A DNA stretch of 64,000 nucleotides from Solen grandis (GCA_021229015.1 CM037777.1:57481608-57545607); one strand, 5' to 3'; shown: positions 1-12,322, counted from the stretch's first letter. The notes: generated from the sequence alone by a model not told the origin. Made by a program: numbers and translations.

Positions 1-1064
1 TGGTTCTTTGTGAACTTCGATGATAACATCTCGGTGAAAAAAATAAATCTTTGATTTATCATTTTTATCATTCTGATTTGTCCGTGTGGTATCTAATGAA
101 GACATACACACACAAATCAGTAAACACAGGCATACGCTGACCCTTTAAACAGATCGAGTTGAAAATAACAGAAATGTGTAAATTTTATCTTTAAAGTGAA
201 GTTCATTTGCACATTGACAAATTTACTTGTATGTTATAAAATGGATATTAATTTTTGTACAGAAAACTGTATAAATAAGATAATATCTTTAACTACAGAT
301 ATATCTTTTTTAAAGGAATTAATAGTCAGTGGAGATCTCGCCCCTTTATATTCTCAAAAATCATCTAAATATTGGCCATAATAATCAGAAAATGATTGCT
401 AGCCATATTACAATAAAAGAAAGAAAGAAAAAAGAAGCAGATAGAACAGTTTTGCAGCCAACTTTCAAATCATGCTATTACAATCCATTGTTTAATGAAA
501 GAAAGGCCAGATCAGACTTAATGTCATTTTCACTTCAGTCAGGTTTTATTTCTCATTATCTTCATGATACTGTGGAATGGAGACTCTCTCAGGCTGATCT
601 GGATTAATACTGGTTGCTTTGGTCATTTCCATGCTACTGGTAATGAGTTAAATGATGAATGAACTGTGTAATAAAGGCAGATAATTGAATCTTCTGCTTC
701 TATAGAAACCCAGACACACAGATGGGGACAGAATGACTCTTCATTTTGGAGGTACAATACCAGTTTGAATAATTCATAAGCAACCCCAAATATGTAATTA
801 CATAACATCCTGGGGAGAAATGACAGGTTTATAGATGTGAGAGATGCCAGTTCTGTTGAGTAAAAATCTTGTTGACTATCAAATATCAAATATCCATCTC
901 TTCATCTTTTCTCAACAAAAAAAATCCTTGTCAGACACTCTTCTGTAGATATGAGGAAAGTGTATGATTTAGCCTAGATGGATAATAATTGATAATAAAA
1001 AAATAATACAGTGAAAAAGTTAAATACTGTATTTTCTCTAATTAAATGGAGACACTACCACAAA
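1..1064. other. No gene recognised (AT-rich flank)
   Basis: AT-rich sequence with only short spurious reading frames. The longest frame, 329-607 on the + strand, has no recognisable domain and no supporting splice or start context. I see no repeat or RNA gene here. Confidence 0.5.
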
Positions 1065-1160
1065 GGGGTCTCTATGACTGAGTGTTTATAGTCGCTGACT
1101 TACTTTAAGTTCGCCCGTCAATGCTGTGGGTTTGACTCCCGCGGTCTGGTCTCTGTGATA
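1065..1160 (+). mobile_element. tRNA-derived SINE, family A (fragment)
   Basis: Starts with a 'ggggtctctatgactgag' segment that matches the head of the better copy at 3264. It carries a pol III B-box-like 'ggtttgactcc' followed by 'ggtctggtc'. Family A copies are also found at 3264, 25681 and, inverted, at 26795. The fragment is diverged and its 3' part is not clear. Confidence 0.6.
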
Positions 1161-1202
1161 TTCTTATGTAAGAAAAACTATTAAATGATTAATTAGGATA
1201 GT

Positions 1203-1400
1203 ACATCATGGTCCAGAGGTTAAGCTTACAGGATAATGATTATTGATTACCTAGAGGTTGTGTGTTCAAACCTAGTTTGGGGCAAGAATGAGGACCTTCT
1301 TGACCTTCCGAGACACAAAGTACTGCTCCAATCCAGGAATTGTTTCGAGAGATAAGTATTAGTTGTAGAAACTTGTTTACTAATTGGCATAAAAAGAAAT
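1203..1400 (+). mobile_element. SINE-like repeat, family B
   Basis: Shares the chain 'ggttgtgtgttcaaacc', 'gaccttc', 'aagtactg-tccaatc-aggaa', 'gtattagttg', 'aagttaaa' with copies near 10022, 10640, 29960 (inverted), 45765, 55665 (inverted) and 56755. The first block resembles a tRNA B box, so a tRNA-derived SINE is likely. Ends are approximate. Confidence 0.6.
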
Positions 1401-1954
1401 AAGTTAAAGCATTCCATATAGGGACAGTATGGTAAATAAGGTAGATTAAAGTTGTTGTTGTTTTTATTGAGAGAGGCTATATATTTCTTTTGTTAAGGTA
1501 AGTAAGTGTTTGCACAGAGCATTTAACTCTGATGCACTGAGCCTAACTTCTCATATGCTGTAAAATAAAATGTTAAAAGCACACATGAAGGAAAATATAC
1601 AATACATATGTTACATATACACATTAACTTGGAAAGCAATTTTATTTTTTTGGAGAATAATGAGAGAGTTTTAGTGTGCGTTTACAACTAAGATGCAGTC
1701 ACTGGAAAGTTTGAAACTCTTTACATGAAATATTTTTATAACCATTACAAAAACTGATTAGCCAGTGATGAGCTTGCATGCTTACCAGTATCAGGTTTCA
1801 TATTATATCCAACTCATTCAGACAGCTCTGGCTGGTATTTCAGAAAATTTCTCAAAAAGAGAATTTTTTTACAACCATAATTTTGAAATTTTGAGGAAAT
1901 GCTCGAGGACCGTACATTATAAATATCATGCATATACTGTATATAAAAAATTAC

Positions 1955-2113
1955 AGTTTTTTATTCCCTATGTTGATAAAAATGGAGTTCCAAATTTTGA
2001 GTTTAGGATTTTCTTAGGAGGTATCTGTTTGATCCAGGATGTATAGGCATGAAAGGGGTTTATCAAGATTGTATATAAATTATCCAAGATAAGCCATGTT
2101 TTCAGAAAGACAG
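1955..2113 (+). repeat. Duplicated segment, copy 1 (uninterrupted)
   Basis: A run containing 'aaaatggagttccaa', 'attttgagtttaggatttt', 'atcaagattgt' and 'aagataagccatgtt' recurs about 200 bp downstream as copy 2. In copy 2 a MITE sits inside the 'ttttgag-ttaa-ggattttt' stretch. Copy 1 therefore shows the pre-insertion arrangement. Confidence 0.7.
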
Positions 2114-2207
2114 ACTATTATGTAAAAAAATAAATATGCAAAAAAGCATTTTTTGTTCCTTATGTTTGTAAAAATGGAGTTCTAGAAGAGAACTTCCAAA
2201 TTTTGAG

Positions 2208-2449
2208 TTAACCCTTTCCCTCATAGAGGACACCATGAAAAGACCTATGCGAACAGCATAAAACCAGATCAGCCTGCGAGTAACTCGCAGGCTGATCAGG
2301 TTTTATGCTGTTCGCTGCTCCTCAGTGGTCTGGAAATGAGGATTTTGTAATTAAATTTGGTAAGGTTTAACTGTGGTTTTCTGCAGATCAGGCTTTTTGT
2401 TATACCTACTGAGTGCGTCAAAATGAGTCTATATGAGGGAATGGGTTAA
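2208..2449 (+). mobile_element. TTAA-flanked MITE, family 1 (piggyBac-like), copy 1
   Basis: A 234-bp element (2212-2445) between two TTAA copies. It begins CCCTTTCCCTCATA and ends with the inverted repeat (TATGAGGGAATGGG, one change). TTAA target duplication and CCC termini are typical of piggyBac-superfamily elements. The interior holds a near-perfect foldback of about 33-nt arms ('gcgaacagcataaaacc' to 'ggttttatgctgttcgc'). There is no coding capacity. Nearly identical copies lie at 21641, 22889 and 52937, and a deleted one at 6018. Confidence 0.9.
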
Positions 2450-2463
2450 GGATTTTTCTGAAG

Positions 2464-2520
2464 GGGTGGAGTGTCGGAGGGGGTGGGGTGTCGGAGAGGG
2501 TGGGAGTGGGGTGTGTAGGG
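2464..2520 (+). repeat. G-rich minisatellite
   Basis: About three imperfect units of 'ggggtgtcggagggggtgg'. Several G runs of 3-5 in close spacing could form a quadruplex; this is an inference from base composition only. Confidence 0.6.
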
Positions 2521-3263
2521 ATGAAATTCATATCAGGATCATGTTCAAATAATCCATGATAAGCCACGTTATCAAGACAACCGACAGATAACCTGTATCA
2601 ATCTCTATTTCACAGTTCTGCCACCATACAATACTTAAAATAATCAGACCAGGGGTATGTCAGACTCTCTCTCTGATATCATCTTGAGGATTAAAATTGA
2701 GACTCTACCCCAACAATAGAATTTACCCATAATTCTCATGTTTTCATAATTCAGTTGTCATGGAGATACAAGTGTAAACTTGTGGATTTTTGAGATAAAT
2801 TTTAAGACTCAAATTTTATCCCCAGCATCATGATATCCATAGACTGCGCTGATAAAAACCTGCAACATTCTTAAAGCACTGTATTATATATTCATTGAAA
2901 TACTACCATGCTGTATGAGTTTGATATATGGTTTTATAAGGGAACATAACTTGATAGTCAAGAAAACAAGGATGGGTATACACTTGTATCTAGCCAGTCG
3001 TATTGTGTAGATATCGTACATCCTAACTGTCTGGATAATTTATTATGAAAGTAAATTGGATTGCTAACACTCGCAGGTTTGTCATATATTAGTATCTGTT
3101 CATACTCTTGTATTTGGACCATTTAGTTTTAATATAGGTTTTAATATCTAACAATGCAAATTAATAACCACAAGCAACAGCATTTAACCAAGCATTCATG
3201 GAAGTCATATTACATTTATTCTACTTTCATTTTCATTACTATACTGTTACAAATACCGATTTT

Positions 3264-3450
3264 GGGGCCTCTGTGGCTGAGTGGTTATAGTCACTGACTT
3301 ACTATCATTTAACCTCTCACTGCTGTGGGTTTGAGTCCCTGTCTGGTCATTTGGATTTTTTTTTTTTTTTTGTGAGGTCAAGCCTTAGGTCGGTGGTTCT
3401 ACTAGGCTGACTCTGTCATCCGCCTATGAGTAGCCGGACTATTGACTGAA
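3264..3450 (+). mobile_element. tRNA-derived SINE, family A
   Basis: The A-box TGGCTGAGTGG fits the pol III consensus exactly and the B-box GGTTTGAGTCC differs at one base. A T-run follows, then a tail 'gtgaggtcaagcc', 'taggtcggtggttctac', 'ccggactattgactgaaa'. The same body is found inverted at 26795-26940. Confidence 0.8.
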
Positions 3451-4719
3451 ATATTTTAATTTGTCATAATATGGTAAATTTCAAAACAACATTATATCTT
3501 TTAGACTTTGTTCTTGGTCCATTTGCATAAGTTTAAGATTAAAATGTATGACAATCATAAATTCTGTTGCTGTTGTTTTTTACCTGTATCTTTTTTTTTA
3601 AACTTTAATAATATAAATTTGGGAAACAAATTCTTGCAACTAATACTGATTCCTCTTATAACTTCCTTGGTTGGTCCTTTGTGTCCAGCAATGTCATTAA
3701 ATATTCTTGCTCCAAGAGGGGTTCAAATCGGCAACCTTAAGATCATAACACAGGTTCATATTGAATTTAGAAATCCTCTGAAATACAAGCGTGATTCATG
3801 CCCCAGTTCGAAGTGTATGTCTGCTCACAGTCATGTTCGCTAACATTGTAATAGTTTGATGACTTTTGACACCCCAAAGATGAAACAAACCTGTACCTGT
3901 AATTTCTTCATCCTTTCATGTAAGCAAGTGCTTATACTGTAATTTAAAAACATCATACTCATGAAGTTAAATGCTTTTAATTGTGCATATCATGTACCGG
4001 TATTTTGGCCTTTAAAGACTGCATGTAATTTAACTGAGAAACACTTAGTTTTTCAACACCCACAGTATATTTTTGGCATAATTACACTACAAAAATATAC
4101 TATATATATTTTGAAATAAAGTTTGGTCAGTATGAATTTACTTAAAGTATATTTACTATACTAGGAAAAAAAATAAGGAAGAAAAAGGGGATTCAAGTAA
4201 TACCTTCTCTGTACATCAGCTGAAAATGAATGTATTTTTCACATTTCACAATTTGCTGTTTTTAGCACAGGGATCTATACATGTACATTTGCATACATTG
4301 TCTTTCATTTTCATTATCAATATTGTGAACTATGAACATTTATAAATAGTAATGAAAACCAATTAGGTAAATAGCTCAGTATTAATGATGCTGGTGGAAT
4401 GCATACAGAATACTTTTATCTTTCAAACCTGTCTCTCATATTATGTACCACATTATAGACCCAGATCAGACTGAAAGCAGTTCACTGTTTAAATAGGTTA
4501 TACAATGATACCCTTTATTTCTTTTCTGTTCTTTTATTTCAATACTCTGCCATTCTTTTTTGTGCTCCTAATATTGTTGGCATTATTTTGTATATAAACA
4601 TTTACACCTTTCCTTATTGTTGTTTCAAATTAGTCACAAGTATACCAGAGATAAGACTCGGTCTTCATCCTTTGTGTCTTTTGACAATACAGACTTAAGT
4701 CTGACAAGACATAAAGAGA

Positions 4720-5577
4720 AATTTTGTTAATTAGGACAATCCTTATTGCGGCTGTCAAACTCTGACGATCCTTCTGCCATCATTATCAACGCAACAATAG
4801 TTGTATAGCGATAATACCCCTCAATTAGCGACTAATTTTGTGTCGAAATTGACATTCATTTGTTTTCTCCGTTACTAATTTTCACCAAAATAATTGGTGA
4901 ACACATCTATTCATTTCAACTTGTATGAATCTGCATTATTTTGGCAAGAAAACGCATAACTTTCTATACATGATTTGACAGCATGCATTTTCTAAACATA
5001 CTTTTTTCTTAATATGTTCAAGGATACATTTTTTGCCTGTGATACAAACAATGAGAAGAAACTACAGAAAGTTAATATCGCATTCGCTGAGATAAATGTT
5101 GCTTTCTAATGAGATTATCTCTTATCTGCAAGTGAGCAATTTGTTCCGCTGGGGATACAGTCACAATACGAAGTCAGTGCCCAGGCAGCTCTCCTCTGAC
5201 GAACTATTGTGACAACTTCGGGGATATAATTTACGCGAAAATCTATCTTAACCCCTCACCTTACAATGGACTGCATGCAGAGTGGCAAAAAGGCCGTCAT
5301 TCTATTTTTTTAACAATATTCGTTCATAGCGTCGCGGGGTGTGAACGGTTTAAGGTGAATGGATGGGTCGTTGAATAATATCATTGTGCGATTTGAATTT
5401 TAAATTCAGGGGGCAGTATTGAAACGTGGTTTATAGTGTTGTGTGAATTTAAGAGGGAAGAATGCTATTTGACGAGCCTAAAAAACAGGAGTAGTATTTG
5501 TTGGATAAGGGATGAAAGTGTCAAGTGTTTATCATAAGACTCAATAGCTTGTGAGAGGATTAACATCTTAAATACCT
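4720..5577 (+). promoter_or_regulatory. Possible promoter / non-coding first exon of protocadherin 1
   Basis: Compared with its neighbours this stretch is less AT-rich, non-repetitive and richer in CpG (for example 'gcgtcgcgggg' near 5330). It ends at a good splice donor, 'acct|gtaagt' (exon end 5577). The coding exon at 12323 is preceded by an acceptor at 12240, so at least one upstream non-coding exon must exist and this is the best candidate seen. No TATA box or transcript evidence; treat as tentative. Confidence 0.25.
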
Positions 5578-6017
5578 GTAAGTTATAATTTCTTTTTAGA
5601 TATTTTGATAGTTCAAAATTAATTTAAAAAAATATACATGTTGTTAAAAAAGGTATTTGTTTGGTTTTTTTCTGGTTTTTTCAATTATTATGAATTTGTA
5701 ATTGAATTATATCGGAAAAGGTTATTGTATATATTTGCAAATGAATTGAATGCTGTTGATGCCGATTTTTTATTATTTTATAATTGTATATTATATTTCA
5801 GATTACAGTTTTGTCAATCAAACATAGATAAACTTCTGTTAATTGGAATTATGATATTTCATAATATCATGTGGAAAAACAGTGTCAAATAGACATTAAA
5901 GTATTAAGTAATAAAATGTGAACAATAAAAAAAAATTTTTTAAAAGGGCACCAAAATGAAAAGAATTTTGAAATTTTAATAAAGATATATAGGATTACGG
6001 CCATTGTAAGTAACAGA

Positions 6018-6154
6018 TTAACCCATTCCCTCATAGAGGACACCATGAAAAGACCTATGCGAAGAGCATAAAACCAGATCAGCCTGCGAGTAACTCGCTT
6101 TATGTGGTACCTATTGAGTGCGTCAGAATGAGTTTATATGAGGGAAAGGGTTAA
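6018..6154 (+). mobile_element. TTAA-flanked MITE, family 1, internally deleted copy
   Basis: Same termini as the 234-bp copies (CCCATTCCCTCATA, then TATGAGGGAAAGGG) between TTAA repeats, but only 129 bp long. The right hairpin arm and the central segment are missing: 'taactcgc' joins directly to 'tttatgtggtacc'. Target repeats are intact, so the loss was internal. Confidence 0.85.
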
Positions 6155-9100
6155 GTGGAAGCAATTACTTACCTGTACTTCTTTACCTGGTCAAAAAAGA
6201 CATTTCACAACTTAGTTATTCACACGCTAACCCTGTAGAGCTTGTTTGACAAAACAGGATTAAATCTACAGGCTATCCTGGGAGTGTTCATTTACTACAA
6301 AGTTTAAAGTCTTTCCTGGGAGAGTTCATTGGAAAGTTTCAAGTTTGAGCACCAGTTTTGGCAATAAATTTTCAAGGCCTTTCTTGGCACTAAGTACAGG
6401 TCCAACATTGGAGTCCTCAAAGAGAAAATAATTTCGGAGTTGACATAGAGAAATAAGTTGAAATCAATAAAAGGGAGAAAATAATATGGGCACAAGATCC
6501 TTTGGATTGTCACTCCCATCTCGGGACATCTCCAGGTGATGTTTTATAGGCTAATTGTCCAACACAGGGATTTGTTGGGTTGATAAATTACCAGTTTTTG
6601 TGTTTGGTCCTTTGGTTTATTCTTCCAGACCAGACTTAATGATTTATTGCGAAACTGACCTTGACTTGACCCAGTGTGTTCCCTTGGCCCTTGTGACAAT
6701 ACAAATGTCCGAGGGGCCCATGCTGCTGTTCAGGGAGTCTGGGGTTGGCTGGATGCCTGTCTTGCATCATTAGGGCCCCGTAATGATTCCTCCAGGGCAT
6801 GACTTCAAACGATAGGGACTAACAAATGGATAAATTACTCCTGCATAACTGACATTCTTTTGATATATTGAAAAAGTCTGTTTTATGTTTACCTCATTAC
6901 AATCAATAGAAACGCAAATTGGAACATTCTTCGAAAAGTCTAGACTTACCGGTATTTAAAATTTGTTTAATTTAGATGTCAATAGAAAGAATTTCAAGAG
7001 ACAAAAATGATATTCACTTGAAGCTCAAAGAATTCAAAATTTTCATAAGAGGAAAATTCGGGCTGGCATACACTACGTCTGTGGTTCCACCTGGTTGCCT
7101 CCATGCACTCATGGACTTCACCAGTAATTAACTGATCATTGCTACATGACAAAAATGCTGATGCTGCAGCAGCAATAAATTCCGACATAACAAAAACATT
7201 TATTAACATTGGCACATCTTCATTTTTTTTTCTCACAAGGTTGGAGAAAATATAATTATGGTATTGTAGAATCATATATTTTTGTGTGGGATTAATTTCC
7301 ATCTATTTTGTGGATGTATTTATCCATGAATATTTATCCCCACGAAAACTGTTTTTTAATTTAAAAGTTCTCAATCAGGCAAAGTAAAATGGCTTCCATT
7401 GTAAATACAGTATTTAACTAACTGGTGCATAGATTAACAACTCCTGTTATATATTATATGACATCTACTTAGCCCCATTTTTGGGGCACCCTGAAATGTA
7501 TAAAAGGTTATAATGTAATATTGACTTCTGCAGTTTTGAAGGACCTTTTTGTTGTGATCTTACTGTTGGTATTCTCAACTTGTTGTATCTACAGGGTGAC
7601 GAAACAATTCTAGTCAAAGTTACAACGATCCCTTTTGGACACCATTGTTTATCTTAGGGTTTAATTTCTCTCAAAAGTCATAGCAACCAAAGAGCCATTA
7701 GTTTTTCAAGAGGATTTTATGTTGGTCACCTGAAAAACATTGCTATTTCTGAAGTGGAGGCTTTCTTCTAGGATTTCCATTATTGTTACATCACTTGGTT
7801 TCTCCTGAACAGCTGTGATGTCACGGTGAATAAAATGACCTAAGAGATGCACCGTTGCATTGACAAAATATTTTACTTAGAGTTACAGTAGTCCTATCAA
7901 TGAGCCACTTTCGGCATGACATGCTAGTTTTGGCACTGGTCATCATGCCTCCACATAGGGGATAGTGCCAAACTGAAAGTAGAAAGATATCGCAAATTAC
8001 AGACACAAATGTTAACTAAGAGCTATATGTATCAAAGCAGGGATATTGAGTTTCTGTTCATATATTGCAAAAATGAAAGATGGTGTCTTAAAAACCTAAT
8101 CATCATTCTTATAATTTTGTTCCTTGTCTTTTATTTAAAGATACTTTTCCATTCTACTTAGGCATTTTCAGTTCTTTGTTTTATAGACAGCATATATCTC
8201 ACGTCAATTGAAGGAGGAAGAAAAATAAGCACTCATCCAAAAAAATACAACAATTATTAATAAATTGGGTACACCCCTTTTGTAATTACATGATGCTTCA
8301 GAATAAATGTGAAATTTCATTTTTATTCTCAAAAAATATATTAATAATATAGCATATGGTAAACTAACCTTTTTTTCTTCATTAAAAATTTATTCTAAAA
8401 TTTACAAAAATCACATAGATGTTTGCTGCTGTTGTTAGTGGTGATCACAGTTGTTGTTCTTAAAAGCACATATTGTTTTGTCTTTATTGCAAAGAACTAA
8501 CTACTTGGCTTGGTAGCCATTGGTTGCTGTAGGAAGTTGAAGTTCAAATGATTGTTAAAAGTACAATCTTAAGCTGTGACAAACTTAAGTTGTAAAAGCA
8601 CTGGTAGCTTTATGTTGTATGTTGTCTGACTTAAAATCGCTAGTCTCCTTCTGCCCAACCATACTATGGTTTGCATAGTATGAGATAATTTATTGTGATA
8701 CCATCTTTTTTCATACATTCTGTGTTAGATTACTTGAAATTTGATTGCATCATATTTTTCCTGGTTCTGTAGAGGTATTTTCAGATATTGCTTTTGATGT
8801 TTGATATAAATCTATACTAAGAAAAACCCATGCAATATAAGTCACTACATTATATCAATGTTTCCAAGTCATCTTTTGGCCTAGGCAGGACAAATCAATC
8901 TTCAACAGTTAATTGTCACAAGCTAATCCAATCAAAACAGATATAATCTTCATTACTTTAATGGTGTATCCATCTTTTGTTCCATTCTAACATCAATCAG
9001 ACAGGTAGGCAAAAGTAAATGCAATAGTTTTCATAGCATTGCAGATTACCGAGGGATTATCTGCCATTACTGCAGATTTTCAAGTGTTTGTTTGTTTAGC

Positions 9101-10021
9101 GAATATTTCCATTTCAAAGTTAGCTCAGCAAACATTGACAACATCTGCTCTCATCATTTATCCAGCGTGCATTGTTCCAATCCATCTCAAAGACAGTTGA
9201 TTATCTTTTGTGACTTCTATTCTTGCTACCATTCGGCCAAGCCAAAATCTTGTCCGACCTAATCCTGTATTTATCTTTGGTCTTACCGAAAGGCAGGTAA
9301 TCTAGACTACAAACTCAGGTGTCAGAAGTCTTTTTTTTGTGATAACAATTCATAAAAACGGAAACAAGTATCAGTTGGACCACAGGCACAATATTTTGAC
9401 TGCATTGTTTGCCGGAGCAATTAAGTCTTCGTTGGTTAGAGTGAAGGACCTAAGCTGAGCTAGGAAATGGACTTGGACAAATACACTCTTTGGCTTTATG
9501 TGGTCCTTAAGCAAATAGAGCCCCCATACAGCAAGATACATTAGTAAGGGGCTATTGTTTGATGTAAGTGAAACTCCGTTTTACAAATCTGGGAATGGTC
9601 TGGATAGGTACTGAGTAATACTGACTCAGGGATGAAGAGCTAGAGGAGAGTGTTTCGTTAGCATTTTTTGTCATTATCATTTGAGCATCACATGGAAGTG
9701 AACTATTTTTTTATGCATAAAAATTGTATGTGTTATATACTGCTTCTTGGGATTGGAATTTAATTAGGAAAAAATATGTTGGAAACTGAAGGTGTGTATG
9801 AAATTTTTTAGTCATAATATGTATAAAATATTTTTATTGTGTTTCTTCTTCATTTGTTTCCTATCATTGTTATTTTTGTTATTTGTAAGTATGAAGAATT
9901 TATGACTGAAATTATAAATGTTTGATTTGCAGACAAAATTTGGTTTTTGTGATTTCAAAATGTTGTTTGTACTATAAAAATATAGAAAAGATGCCATGGT
10001 TTATTTGGAACATACACATTT
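6155..10021. other. No gene recognised
   Basis: AT-rich upstream DNA of protocadherin 1 with only spurious short frames. 7270-7350 ('atccatgaatatttatcccc', 'cacgaaaact') is a diverged fragment of foldback family 2 (better copy at 26157). 9150-9330 is somewhat less AT-rich but unidentified. Confidence 0.5.
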
Positions 10022-10190
10022 ACAGATCTGAAGGTTGTGGGTTTGCACCCTGTTTAGCAAGGATTTTCCATGACCTTCCCAGGGGCAAAGTATTGGTCCA
10101 ATCTGGGAACAGTCAAGAGGAATTATACTATATATCAGTATTATGTTCTTTTAAGTGTTTAGAACTTGTTTCCAATAAATAAGTTTAAAC
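10022..10190 (+). mobile_element. SINE-like repeat, family B
   Basis: 'ggttgtgggtttgcaccc' (B-box-like), 'catgaccttcccaggggcaa', 'agtattggtccaatctggga', 'agtattatg', 'gaacttgtttcc' and a terminal 'aataagtttaaac' repeated twice. Matches the family B copies listed at 1203. Confidence 0.7.
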
Positions 10191-10639
10191 TATAAAAAAG
10201 GAAGCTTTATTCTAAAAAATAAGTTTAAACTATAAAAAAAAAAGGAAGAATTGATAAAAAAATATATTGATATTTCAATTCATCGTACTTACTGAAATAA
10301 AAAAAGAAGAAAATTTCTAATTTTAAAACTTTTCATCTCTGTATGTAATAACATATTCCAAAGCATTAATTTTACTTAGATTACCTGTAAAAATTAATAC
10401 AAATTTACAGGCGGGCAATTTAGTCATGATTTGGATTTTGAGAATTTTTTCTAAAAGCCAAGACTTGTATTTTTTATCAGTTCATCTTTTAACGTTTTGT
10501 AAAAAAGAGACAGTAAACAATATGAACATTCCCCTGTATATAAGAAAAAAATTGACATCAAGTTTGTTGTATGAATTTCTTTCTTTTAACAATAGGGATT
10601 GTTTTTTGTTGTTTTGGAAAGATGACCCTTACCCCTTAA

Positions 10640-10765
10640 ATTTGGAGATTTTTCATGGCCATCCATGCAAAATACTGGTCCAATTCAGGAATCACCATGA
10701 GACTTGAGTATTAGTTGCAGGATTTTGTCTCCAAATCAATGTAAATGAATAAGTTTTAACTAACT
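10640..10765 (+). mobile_element. SINE-like repeat, family B (5'-truncated)
   Basis: Begins near 'tttcatggccatccatgcaa', then 'aatactggtccaattcagga', 'gtattagttgcagg', 'tctccaaatcaatg' and 'aataagtttta'. The tRNA-like head is missing. Confidence 0.6.
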
Positions 10766-12240
10766 CTTGCCATGTACACAGTTAATTTTACAAATGACAA
10801 AAACCTGTGTAAGTAGAATCATGCAAAATTTATTTGTTTCCTCTCTTGTGCAAAGATCCAATAAAAGTAGAGAAGATTTGTTTACAGTTTAAGACATTGT
10901 GTCCTCTTAAATATACCTGTATTGTAGAAGCACAGTGTTTGAACATTTTGTTTATTGCCATTCGGAGTACATAAACTTTCAAAGATGAAAACCTCAGCGT
11001 CATATGAAAGTTTTTATTACCTACCTGACGGGGAGTGAAATGTTTCAACACCCTACAACTTCGGTTCAATGTATGCAGCATAATTTTCTCATCATTTAGC
11101 CATTCTTTTTTGTCGCTAAAATTTTGCTTTGTAACATGCTATTATATCATATTTTCAGATCAGTGCTGATTATGCGTATTAAAATAGTTTGCAAAATTAG
11201 ACTATAAAAGAGAGACTTAAAAACATTAACGATGGATTTTACGATGATAATATCTGAGTATACGCAGCAGTGGCTGACATTTTTCTTTCATCGAAAAGTC
11301 AGTGTCATTTAAATGGATATTTGAGATTCCGTGTAACTGTATCTACAAGTTATTAAGTATGCTCCATAATTTACCTGATATATCTTGATGATATCCTCCC
11401 TATAAATTAAACATGGGCTCTTCTTTGATACAATCTAGGATCATCCCATTAAATTATGCATGTTGGATAGCATAAGAAGTAAATACTTTGTTTAATTAAG
11501 ATTTTAATCAGACAGGTATTTTGTGATGCTGGATACATTATCATTAAAGCAATGTATCATTTTCTGAAAAGAATTTTCCTTCGCAGATTTCTATCAGAAT
11601 ATATCAGGTTTCATATTCTTGTCTGAGACAGACAGAAAAACAGACAGTTTGTATGGGTTGAGCAAAATGTCGTAAGACCTTTCCTCTAGGAAATTTTCAC
11701 ACAGACTCCTGCCATGCGTAAAGATATGTACAGATGACAGTAAACTCATGCGTAGCTTAACGTGATTACAGATGTGAAATTTAAGGAAGTCTGTACAGTT
11801 ATTAGTTATTTGTCTGTTTAATAACTTTGTTGATAGATTTGTGATAGATTTGATTTTTTTTTTAATTCTGGATGAGATTCAATTTACTTTGGACTGTTAT
11901 ATAAATTTGTTTATGATTTACTAGTATGTTTTTTATGCACCATTTTTGTCTGAAATTTTTTATTTTTTATTATTGTTAACAAACATACATAAATGTTATT
12001 CATTATGCTTGATTGATTTTTTGTAATTAGACATAATACGGAACATATTAACATTAATATTATGTTTCTGATTTTATGTTTTTCGTTTATGTTTTAATTT
12101 TGATTAACAAGATTTATTTTAACCTATGTGGTTTGTCGAGTCCTACAGGGATATGACTTAGCTTTATTAATGTTCACCTTCTTCAGGTAGATAGATTACA
12201 ATTCCAATGTTATAATGTTGTATATATTTTCTACTTTCAG
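10766..12240. other. No gene recognised; intron upstream of the protocadherin 1 coding exon
   Basis: AT-rich sequence ending in a pyrimidine tract and acceptor 'ctactttcag' at 12240. No coding exon or repeat of known type was identified. Confidence 0.5.
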
Positions 12241-12322
12241 ATTAGATGGCACAGGCTGTACAACTGATTATCTGGAAGTACCTATGGTCTTATAAAAAAT
12301 AAATGCACTGAAATTCCTCAGG
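12241..12322 (+). promoter_or_regulatory. 5' leader segment with three small upstream reading frames
   Basis: The exon begins after the acceptor 'ctactttcag'. Before the main ATG there are three upstream ATGs: 12246-12302 (18 codons plus stop), 12284-12295 (three codons plus stop) and 12303-12311 (two codons plus stop). None is in frame with the main start. If the mature leader keeps them they could lower translation of the protocadherin. Confidence 0.55.

Larger units (their letters stand above)
2150..2590 (+). repeat. Duplicated segment, copy 2 (interrupted by MITE and G-rich DNA)
   Basis: Second copy of the segment at 1955-2113. It matches up to 'ttttgag', then holds the 234-bp MITE, resumes at 'ggatttttct', and continues through a G-rich insert to 'ataagccacgttatcaagac'. 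It is diverged from copy 1 by several small changes, so the duplication is not recent. Confidence 0.65.

Noticed and set aside
3264..3360. tRNA gene candidate (exact A box, near B box)
   Set aside because: No cloverleaf with paired acceptor stem; the body and tail recur elsewhere as a SINE.
3508..3843. 111-codon frame with a possible hydrophobic segment
   Set aside because: The second half overlaps a degraded family B SINE ('gctccaagaggggttcaaat'); no domain, no splice context.
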